Origin: Elusimicrobia bacterium RBG_16_66_12
Lineage (GTDB): Bacteria; Elusimicrobiota; Elusimicrobia; UBA1565; UBA9628
Direction: 5' to 3'
DNA length: 6,156 nucleotides
Assembly (NCBI GenBank): GCA_001800005.1
Contig: MGUL01000148.1
Location: 4,075 to 10,230, forward strand
The notes under the pieces were generated by a model. It ran no database searches, had not been told where the DNA came from, and worked only from the letters and a program-made list of their open reading frames with translations. Below are positions 1 through 5,344 of this stretch, piece after piece. The position numbers and the translations under genes were made by a program. The first letter of the stretch is position 1. Each line of letters begins with the position of its first letter.

Positions 1-2
1 CG

Positions 3-2162
3 GCGGCGGCCGTGGCCGCGACCGCGATCATCAGCCCTCTCGTCATCCTGCCCCTGGTCCTGGTCTCGCTGGTCCTCCACGAGATCGGCCACGCGAAGGC
101 GGCGGCCAGGCTCGGCGACCCGACGGCCACCCTGCAGGGCCGCGCCAGCTTCAACCCGCTGCGCTGGGGCACGCACATCGACCCCGTGATGACCGTCCTG
201 CTGCCGATCGCGACCTTCCTCACCAGCGGCTTCATCTTCGGCGGGGCCAGGCCGGTCCCGGTGGAGCCTTCCTATTTCAAGAACCCGGTCAAGGACATGG
301 CCAAGGTGGCCTTCGCGGGTCCCGCTGTGAACCTGGTCCTGGCCGGCGCGGGCGCCCTGGCTTACGCGGGCGCGGTGGCGGGCGGCCTGGGGGCCGCCCT
401 GCTCGGGGCCCTGGTCAGTTTCATCTTCCTCAATTCCGTGCTGGCGGTCTTCAACCTCCTGCCGGTCCGGCCCCTGGACGGCGGCCACATCCTGGCGGCC
501 TTCCTGCCCAGCGGGGTCTCCGCCAAGCTCGATTCCTTTTATGACCGCCTCGGCGCCTTCGGGATGATCCCGATCATCGTCATCGCGATCCTGGGAGGAG
601 GCGCCATCGTCGGTTTGGGCACGGTCATCACCCAGCTCCTGATCGGCGCCTCCCTCGGCGTGACGGGCGTCCAGCTGGCCGGCGCGGCCCTGCCCGCCAT
701 GGCCGCGCTCGGCATGCTGATGGGCCAGGCCCGGCCTTCCACGATCCCGACCGTGACCGCCGCGGCCGACTCCGCGCGCCCGGTGGACTTCGTGGTGGTC
801 TTCTCGGGCGCCAAGACCTTGACGAAGGACCTCCACCTCTCTCAGGTCGACCCGGCCCAGGCGTCCTACGTCTCGGCCTACGAGAACGTCCAGCGGGCCC
901 TGCTGGCGCAGGTCGCCGCGGTCGGCCTCGACCCCGAGACCCTGGCCTCATACAACGCGACCCCGCTGGCGGCCTACAGCCGCATCAACGCGGCGACGCT
1001 GCGCGTGGACTCCTCCCGGGCCGCCGAGTTCGAGGCCCTGCTGCGCGCCTCGGGCCATCGGGTCTTCAACAACGACCGCCGCAAGATCATCACTCCGGTC
1101 CCGGTCAAGCCCGAGGAAGCGGACCCCAGCCTATGGGGGGCGGTCACCATCGAGGAGAACCTCCAGATCACCAACGCCGCCTCGGTCCAGGCGATCGCCG
1201 AAGGCCGCTGGGGCAAGCCCGAGATGAGCCCGTGGCAGCGGCTCGTGCGCCGGCTGCTGCACCCGTTCACGAAGGATGAGCCGGCCCAGCCCAAGATCGG
1301 CGTCATCGACAGCGGCGCCGACGTCACGCATCCGCTCTTGAAGCGCGTCAAGGAGGTCAAGAACGTGACCTCCGGCGCGAACGTCGACGACATCGGCCAC
1401 GGCTCCTGGGTCACCAGTATGGTGCTGTCCTACGCGCCCTGGGCCAAGAACACCACGCACTACAAGACGTTCGTGGACGGCGGGGCCGGCTTGGACGACA
1501 TCTTGAAGGCCCTGACCGCCGCGGCCAACGACGGCAACCTCGTGATCTCCAACTCCTGGGGCGACGACTCGGGCGACCCCGAGGGCCCGGACTCGCAACT
1601 GGTCCGCAAGCTCGCCGAGGAAGGCCACATCATGGTCTTCGCGGCGGGCAACGCGGGTTCCGGCAAGAACACCATCGGCGCTCCGGCCATCGTCACCTAC
1701 AAAGACGCCGAGACCGGCGCCGTTCGCGTGCTCGCCGTGGCGGCCTCCGACAAGAACAAGAAGGCCGCCTACTTTTCGTCCCGCGGGCCCGGCTCCCGCA
1801 AGACCAAGGATATCCCCGGTTATCCGCACCGGCCCGACTTGATGGCCGTCGGCTACAACACCGAGGGCGCCTGGCCCGCCGGCCTGGGCGGCGCCGACCG
1901 CCGGGACCCCGTCCAGGGGCCGCTGAAGGCCATCTCCGGCACCTCGATGTCCACCCCGGCGGTGGCGGGCGCGATCGCTCTGCTGATGATGATGTTCGGC
2001 GTGACCGAGAAGGGCGCCAAGCTCGACGCGATCGTGAACGCCCTGATGGGCACGCTGGAGAAGACCGGCAAGAACGGCCCCGACGACGAGGGCGAGGGCT
2101 TCATGAACGTGTCGGCCGCCTACAACAAGCTTCTGGCGCTGTTCGGCGGGCCGAGGGCTTGA
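3..2162 (+). CDS. Fused M50 site-2 protease / I9-like propeptide / subtilisin-like S8 protease (5' partial)
   Basis: Predicted inner-membrane protein with two protease modules. Numbering takes the GTG at 12 as residue 1. The N-terminal ~235 residues are a COG1994/SpoIVFB-type M50 metalloprotease: zinc motif HEIGH at 23-27, the family block NPLRWGTHIDPVMTVLLP, and NLLPVRPLDGGH at 148-159 whose D156 is the third zinc ligand. About five or six hydrophobic segments span residues 3-235. Residues ~259-362 resemble a subtilisin I9 propeptide (weak, by pattern). Residues ~425-710 are an S8 domain with D433 (VIDSGAD), H463 (GHGSW), oxyanion N547 (AAGNAGS) and S645 (SGTSMSTP), so it looks catalytically complete. 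The GTG at 12 has no ribosome binding site and its frame stays open through Ala codons to the window edge, so the gene probably begins upstream. The substrate is unknown. M50 enzymes cut transmembrane helices, often in signalling; S8 enzymes cut soluble chains. The S8 domain is probably extracytoplasmic, but this is inferred. Confidence 0.9.
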   Translation, partial: AAAVAATAIISPLVILPLVLVSLVLHEIGHAKAAARLGDPTATLQGRASFNPLRWGTHIDPVMTVLLPIATFLTSGFIFGGARPVPVEPSYFKNPVKDMAKVAFAGPAVNLVLAGAGALAYAGAVAGGLGAALLGALVSFIFLNSVLAVFNLLPVRPLDGGHILAAFLPSGVSAKLDSFYDRLGAFGMIPIIVIAILGGGAIVGLGTVITQLLIGASLGVTGVQLAGAALPAMAALGMLMGQARPSTIPTVTAAADSARPVDFVVVFSGAKTLTKDLHLSQVDPAQASYVSAYENVQRALLAQVAAVGLDPETLASYNATPLAAYSRINAATLRVDSSRAAEFEALLRASGHRVFNNDRRKIITPVPVKPEEADPSLWGAVTIEENLQITNAASVQAIAEGRWGKPEMSPWQRLVRRLLHPFTKDEPAQPKIGVIDSGADVTHPLLKRVKEVKNVTSGANVDDIGHGSWVTSMVLSYAPWAKNTTHYKTFVDGGAGLDDILKALTAAANDGNLVISNSWGDDSGDPEGPDSQLVRKLAEEGHIMVFAAGNAGSGKNTIGAPAIVTYKDAETGAVRVLAVAASDKNKKAAYFSSRGPGSRKTKDIPGYPHRPDLMAVGYNTEGAWPAGLGGADRRDPVQGPLKAISGTSMSTPAVAGAIALLMMMFGVTEKGAKLDAIVNALMGTLEKTGKNGPDDEGEGFMNVSAAYNKLLALFGGPRA

Positions 2163-2167
2163 GAGGA
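2161..2167 (+). promoter_or_regulatory. Ribosome binding site for the receiver-domain gene
   Basis: GAGAGGA lies just after the protease stop codon and a few bases before the ATG at 2171. The spacing is short but usable. It favours that ATG over the TTG at 2159, which overlaps the protease stop and has only a GAGGG one base upstream. Confidence 0.5.
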
Positions 2168-2170
2168 CCC

Positions 2171-2572
2171 ATGCCCTCCTCCGCTGATTCCGCGATGGTC
2201 ATCGTCGAAGACGACGACCATTTCCGCGAGACCTTCATCGACGTGATGTCGCTGAAGGGCGTCGAGGTCACCGGCGCGCGCAACGGCGACGAGGCCATCA
2301 AGGCCCTCAAGCAGACGCGCCCCTCGGTCATCATCATGGACGTGCAGCTCCCCGACGTGCACGGCTTCGACTTGTGCAAGCGGGTCAAGCGCCTGGAAGG
2401 CTACAAGGACACGCCCGTCATCTTCGTCTCCGCCTCCTCTCAGTACTCCGACCCGCGCGACCGCGCCGAGGGCATGCTCGCCGGCGCCTCGCAGTTCCTC
2501 CCGAAGCCGATCGCGGTCGAGAAGCTCTGGGCGGAGATCGAGGGCGTGATGCGCTCTCTGCGCCCGAGCTGA
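2171..2572 (+). CDS. Stand-alone response regulator receiver (REC) domain protein
   Basis: A 133-residue CheY-like single-domain response regulator, expected to be cytoplasmic and to accept a phosphoryl group from a histidine kinase. With ATG 2171 as residue 1, the acidic cluster is E13-D14-D15-D16 (VIVEDDD), the phospho-acceptor is D57 (IIMDVQLPD), the switch Ser is S87 (IFVSAS) and the conserved Lys is K112 (FLPKP). All receiver signature residues are present. The domain fills the chain and no output or DNA-binding domain follows, so it would act by protein contact. It starts 8 nt after the M50-S8 protease stop with no room for a promoter, so the two are probably co-transcribed. No kinase lies in the window. 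The ATG at 2195 is an alternative start that would remove only eight residues. The family call is secure; the partner and pathway are unknown. Confidence 0.92.
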   Translation: MPSSADSAMVIVEDDDHFRETFIDVMSLKGVEVTGARNGDEAIKALKQTRPSVIIMDVQLPDVHGFDLCKRVKRLEGYKDTPVIFVSASSQYSDPRDRAEGMLAGASQFLPKPIAVEKLWAEIEGVMRSLRPS

Positions 2573-2622
2573 GAGTCCCGCGCCGCGCTCCTAGATGGAA
2601 CGTTGCGTCGGAATTGGTTTGC

Positions 2623-2651
2623 TTGCCGCGCCGCGCCGGAACAGCTACAAT
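2623..2651 (+). promoter_or_regulatory. Sigma70-type promoter for the barrel-caspase gene pair
   Basis: TTGCCG (2623-2628) and TACAAT (2646-2651) are separated by exactly 17 bp. The -35 matches the consensus at 4 of 6 positions and the -10 at 5 of 6. Transcription would begin near 2658, giving a leader of about 33 nt before the ATG at 2691. The AT-richer -10 stands out from its GC-rich surroundings. This placement excludes an upstream in-frame ATG at 2595 as the start of the barrel gene. Confidence 0.7.
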
Positions 2652-2677
2652 GACCGTCATCTTCCCGATACCCGTGC

Positions 2678-2684
2678 AGAGGAG
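2678..2684 (+). promoter_or_regulatory. Ribosome binding site for the beta-barrel gene
   Basis: AGAGGAG lies 6 nt upstream of ATG 2691. This strong Shine-Dalgarno sequence fixes the start directly before a clear signal peptide. Confidence 0.8.
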
Positions 2685-2690
2685 TCCAAA

Positions 2691-3479
2691 ATGAGAAGCC
2701 GAAGCATTTTCGCCCCGGCCGTCCTGGCCGGCCTGGCCGTCGTTCTGTCCGCGGGCCGCGCCTGGTCCGAGACGCGCGACACCTCGGTGCCCAACAACTT
2801 CCTCAACGTCTACGCCGGGTTCACCAGCGTCAACAACACCACCGTCAAGACGACCGGCAACGACGCGTCCTGGATCGGGCAGACCTCCGGCAAGTCCTTC
2901 ACGCTGACGATGAAGAACCTCAAGCAGGAGAACAGCGTCTGGGGCGGCTTCGGCGGCGGACATTGGTTCACGCAGGTTCCCGTCTCGCTGGGTATCTCCG
3001 GCACGATGGACTTCTTCCCGGCGGTCATCAAGGAGCAGACGACGAAGGACTTCACGACGGTGGTCAACGGCGTGGACACGACCGCCAACTACATCTCCTA
3101 CACGAAGTACAACACGGAAGTCATCCAGATGGTCCCCGGCTTCAACCTCCTCGTGGGCGTGCCGCTGAAGTTCGCCCGCGTCTACGCCGGCATCGGGCCC
3201 GGCATGTTCATGTCGTTCTACACCTTCACGATGAAGTCCGCCGGCCGCGTCACCGGCTACGCGACCGCCATGGACACCAAGATCGGCTACAACGCCTTCG
3301 TGGGCTCGGATTTCTTCATCGCGCGCAACTGGTCGGTCTTCGTCGAGGCCAAGTACTCGGAGGTCAACGATCTGGCGTTCACCCCCGCCTCGAGCCAGGT
3401 GGGCGGCCGCAAGATCACGGACACCTACGACAGCATCAAGACCCAGCGCCTGGCCATCGGCGGCTCCTACCACTTCTAA
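2691..3479 (+). CDS. Predicted outer-membrane beta-barrel protein
   Basis: A 262-residue exported protein. The N-terminus is a Sec signal peptide: basic MRSRS, a hydrophobic core at ~6-21, and probable cleavage after AWS at residue 26. The mature chain alternates polar and hydrophobic or aromatic residues in short stretches and is rich in Gly, Thr, Tyr and Phe, for example FLNVYAGFTSV, VWGGFGGGHWF, ARVYAGIGPGMF and SVFVEAKYSEV. It ends in LAIGGSYHF, with a terminal Phe as expected of a BAM-complex substrate. Size and pattern suit a small OmpA/OmpW-like barrel of about eight strands. I cannot name the exact family, and there is no C-terminal OmpA peptidoglycan-binding domain. The start at 2691 is set by a strong ribosome binding site, the signal peptide and the promoter just upstream. 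The caspase-like lipoprotein gene begins 3 nt after the stop, so the two are almost certainly co-transcribed. Confidence 0.82.
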   Translation: MRSRSIFAPAVLAGLAVVLSAGRAWSETRDTSVPNNFLNVYAGFTSVNNTTVKTTGNDASWIGQTSGKSFTLTMKNLKQENSVWGGFGGGHWFTQVPVSLGISGTMDFFPAVIKEQTTKDFTTVVNGVDTTANYISYTKYNTEVIQMVPGFNLLVGVPLKFARVYAGIGPGMFMSFYTFTMKSAGRVTGYATAMDTKIGYNAFVGSDFFIARNWSVFVEAKYSEVNDLAFTPASSQVGGRKITDTYDSIKTQRLAIGGSYHF

Positions 3480-3482
3480 AGG

Positions 3483-4895
3483 ATGAGGCGCTTTGGTCTC
3501 GCGTCGGCGCTGCTCGCGGCCGGGCTGGCGGGCTGCGCTCCGTCCGGCTTCGTGGAGACCACCGCCAACGTCATCGACGAGATGACGGCCTTCCGCGACG
3601 CCCGCAAGAAGAACACCCGGGAGGGCTGGGAATCCTTCATCCGCCAGTATCCCGACAGCGGCAAGGCCGCGCAGGCCAAGCAGTGGATCCAGATGATGCC
3701 TGAGGCCCGCGCCGACGAGGCGCTGGTCAAGCGCGAACTGGCGAAGGCGGAGGCCGAGCGCGCCGAACGCCTGCGCCTGCAGGAGGATCTGAAGCGCCAT
3801 GAGGATGAGCGCCTGGCGCAGGCGGCCCGGCATCAGGAAGAGGAGAGGCGCAAGCAGGAGGAGGAGGCCAAGCGCCTCGCGGCCGAGAAGCTGGCCCAGG
3901 CCGCGGCTCAGGCCCAGACCCAGGTCGCGGCTTCCACCGCGGCCGTCGCGATGCTGGCCGACCTCCAGCGCCGCATGGACGATCTCGAGAAGCGCGAGCG
4001 GGCCTTGAAGGCGCGGGAGGACGAACTCGCCAAGGCCGCCGCCGCGGCGGCCGTCGCCGCCGCCGCGCCCTCTCTCGCCGACGACATCGACCTCGTGCCG
4101 AAGGGCGGCCTGCCGCAGAGCGACGAGAACTTCGCCGTCGTCATCGGCGTGGAGAAATATCGCGACATCGCGGCCGGCGCGGACTACGCGGAGAGGGACG
4201 CGCGCACGGCCATGCTCTACCTGCGCGACTACCTGGGCGTGCCGGAGCAGAACATCAAGCTCCTGACGGGCGAGCGCGCGTCGCGCTCGGATTTCGCGAA
4301 GATCCTGGAGCTGTGGCTGCCCCTGCAGGTCACGCCCGAGTCGAAGGTCTACATCTACTATTCCGGCCATGGCGCCCCGGACCCGAACAGCCAGCAGGCC
4401 TACCTTCTGCCGTATGACGGAGACCCCAAGGCCCTGGAACTGACGGCCTACCCTCTCAAGCGGCTTTACGAGAAGCTCGGCGCCCTCTCCGCCAAGCAGG
4501 TGATCGTGGCCTTGGACAGCTGCTTCTCGGGCGCGGGCGGGCGTTCCGTGATCGCGCAGGGCGCGCGGCCGCTGATGGCGAAAGTCGAGGAGGGCAAGCT
4601 GGACCCCTCCAAGAACATCACCGTTTTCGCCGCCGCCTCCAGCGACGAGATCACCGGCAGCTACGAGCCGCAGAAGCACGGCCTCTTCACCTACTATTTC
4701 CTGCGCGGCCTGCGCGGCGACGCCGACGCCGACAGCGACGGCTGGGTCTCGGTGGACGAGGAGTACGCTTATCTGAAGAAAAACGTGAGCCGCCAGGCCA
4801 ACCGCGACTCGCGCCAGCAGACCCCGCAGCTGCAGCCCGATCTCGCGCTGCGCAAGGACAAGGGCGCCCTGCGCCTGTCCAAGACCGCGAAATGA
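3483..4895 (+). CDS. Caspase-like (peptidase C14) lipoprotein with coiled-coil arm and EF-hand loop
   Basis: A 470-residue predicted lipoprotein. Residues 1-17 form a lipoprotein signal peptide and LAGC gives lipidated C18. Ala follows it, which by E. coli rules predicts sorting to the outer membrane. Residues ~45-67 (FIRQYPDSGKAAQAK) resemble a single TPR-like helix pair. Residues ~75-185 are a charged Glu/Arg/Lys/Ala-rich helix, probably a coiled coil, ending in an Ala-rich hinge (185-195). Residues ~216-455 are a C14 caspase/metacaspase-type domain: it opens with FAVVIGVEKY, catalytic His is H296 (YYSGHGAP) and catalytic Cys is C347 (ALDSCFSG). A canonical 12-residue EF-hand loop occupies 415-426, with acidic ligands D415, D417, D419 and E426. 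The lipobox fixes the start, although AAAGG abuts the ATG with no spacer, so translation is probably coupled to the barrel gene. The domain should lie in the periplasm unless it is surface-exposed. Substrates are unknown. Confidence 0.92.
   Translation: MRRFGLASALLAAGLAGCAPSGFVETTANVIDEMTAFRDARKKNTREGWESFIRQYPDSGKAAQAKQWIQMMPEARADEALVKRELAKAEAERAERLRLQEDLKRHEDERLAQAARHQEEERRKQEEEAKRLAAEKLAQAAAQAQTQVAASTAAVAMLADLQRRMDDLEKRERALKAREDELAKAAAAAAVAAAAPSLADDIDLVPKGGLPQSDENFAVVIGVEKYRDIAAGADYAERDARTAMLYLRDYLGVPEQNIKLLTGERASRSDFAKILELWLPLQVTPESKVYIYYSGHGAPDPNSQQAYLLPYDGDPKALELTAYPLKRLYEKLGALSAKQVIVALDSCFSGAGGRSVIAQGARPLMAKVEEGKLDPSKNITVFAAASSDEITGSYEPQKHGLFTYYFLRGLRGDADADSDGWVSVDEEYAYLKKNVSRQANRDSRQQTPQLQPDLALRKDKGALRLSKTAK
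4725..4760 (+). other. EF-hand-type calcium-binding loop inside the caspase-like domain
   Basis: The codons encode DADSDGWVSVDE. This matches the canonical 12-position EF-hand loop: acidic residues at 1, 3 and 5, Gly at 6, a hydrophobic residue at 8 and Glu at 12. It lies 68 residues after the catalytic Cys. Calcium binding is inferred from the motif. I recall similar Asp-rich loops in other bacterial caspase-family proteins, so it may be a family trait. Confidence 0.7.
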
Positions 4896-4913
4896 ACCGG
4901 CGCCGAGGCGCGC

Positions 4914-4942
4914 TTGACACTCACCGGACGTCCTGCTATCAT
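4914..4942 (+). promoter_or_regulatory. Near-consensus extended -10 sigma70 promoter for thioredoxin (and probably polA)
   Basis: A perfect TTGACA -35 (4914-4919), a 17-bp spacer, and TATCAT (4937-4942, 5 of 6) preceded by TG plus one base (TGC), which makes an extended -10. Transcription would start near 4949, leaving a leader of about 30 nt. The promoter begins 18 nt after the caspase-gene stop and excludes the in-frame ATG at 4892 as the thioredoxin start. Confidence 0.85.
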
Positions 4943-4964
4943 GAATCCGCAAGCCGTTCCTCCC

Positions 4965-4970
4965 AGGAGA
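4965..4970 (+). promoter_or_regulatory. Ribosome binding site for trxA
   Basis: AGGAGA lies 8 nt before ATG 4979. Together with the promoter just upstream it selects the start that gives a normal 107-residue thioredoxin. Confidence 0.8.
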
Positions 4971-4978
4971 CCGCCCCG

Positions 4979-5302
4979 ATGGCCGAGATCCAGCTGACCG
5001 ACGACACCTTCGACAAAGAGGTTTTGGAGTCCGCCCAGCCCGTGCTGGTCGATTTCTGGGCCCCGTGGTGCGGTCCGTGCCGGATGCTGACCCCGATCAT
5101 CGAGGAACTCGCCAAGGAGTACGCCGGGAAGGTCAAGGTGGCCAAGCTCAACACCGACGAGCACCCCAACGCTCCGGGGCGCTTCCGGATCGCGGCCATC
5201 CCCACGATGCTCTTCTTCAAGGGCGGCAAGCTCGCCGACCAGCGCGTCGGCGTGCTCTCGAAGGCCGACATCAAGAAGATCCTCGACGGCCTGCTGGCCT
5301 GA
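4979..5302 (+). CDS. trxA: Thioredoxin
   Basis: A cytoplasmic thiol-disulfide oxidoreductase that reduces protein disulfides and is normally recharged by thioredoxin reductase. At 107 residues it is the usual length for TrxA. The active site WCGPC occupies W30-C34 within the conserved context VLVDFWAPWCGPCRM, with redox cysteines C31 and C34. The cis-Pro is P75 (IAAIPTML), followed by FFKGGKLADQRVGVLSK, which matches the usual beta4-beta5 and glycine region. There is no signal peptide. The start at 4979 has a good ribosome binding site and lies ~30 nt after the predicted transcription start. An ATG at 4892 would add 29 unrelated residues and lies upstream of the promoter. The strong promoter suggests high constitutive expression. 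The DNA polymerase I gene follows 42 nt downstream with no promoter seen between, so they are probably co-transcribed. Confidence 0.97.
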   Translation: MAEIQLTDDTFDKEVLESAQPVLVDFWAPWCGPCRMLTPIIEELAKEYAGKVKVAKLNTDEHPNAPGRFRIAAIPTMLFFKGGKLADQRVGVLSKADIKKILDGLLA

Positions 5303-5344
5303 CGATTTTTCGTTCGTCCCGCCGTTCCTTTCGGCCTTCCGCCG

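Noticed and set aside
1131..1829. A 232-codon - strand open frame opposite the subtilisin domain.
   Set aside because: It has antisense-type composition and lies opposite the catalytic motifs of a confidently assigned S8 domain. No ribosome binding site or domain signal was seen.
2595..2690. An N-terminal extension of the barrel protein from ATG 2595.
   Set aside because: It would begin upstream of the promoter (-35 at 2623), would bury the signal peptide inside the chain, and would ignore the strong ribosome binding site before ATG 2691.
2650..2694. A 14-codon leader peptide from ATG 2650 whose TGA overlaps the barrel ATG (ATGA).
   Set aside because: The ATG overlaps the -10 box (2646-2651), so it lies upstream of the predicted transcription start and would not be on the mRNA.
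4035..4064. GCC/GCG trinucleotide run with a perfect 14-bp palindrome (4038-4051).
   Set aside because: It is explained by the coding of an Ala-rich hinge in the caspase lipoprotein. No sign of a functional repeat or operator.
4900..4911. Small GCGC/GCGC hairpin between the caspase gene and the trxA promoter.
   Set aside because: A 4-bp stem with no following T-run is expected by chance in GC-rich DNA.
2418..4952. A long open frame of 844 codons on the - strand opposite the receiver, barrel and caspase genes.
   Set aside because: Its translation is a monotonous Arg/Gly/Leu/Val/His-rich chain typical of the antisense of GC-rich genes, with no domain motifs. It spans three well-supported + strand genes and their regulatory sites.
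4892..4978. A 29-residue extension of thioredoxin from ATG 4892.
   Set aside because: That ATG overlaps the caspase stop and lies upstream of the TTGACA promoter. The ATG at 4979 has a good ribosome binding site and gives the normal family length.
5288..5310. Possible rho-independent terminator after trxA: a GGCC-TGCT-GGCC stem followed by a T5 run.
   Set aside because: The stem is only 4 bp, lies inside the thioredoxin coding end and is separated from the T-run by six bases. It may cause pausing but is not convincing as a terminator.
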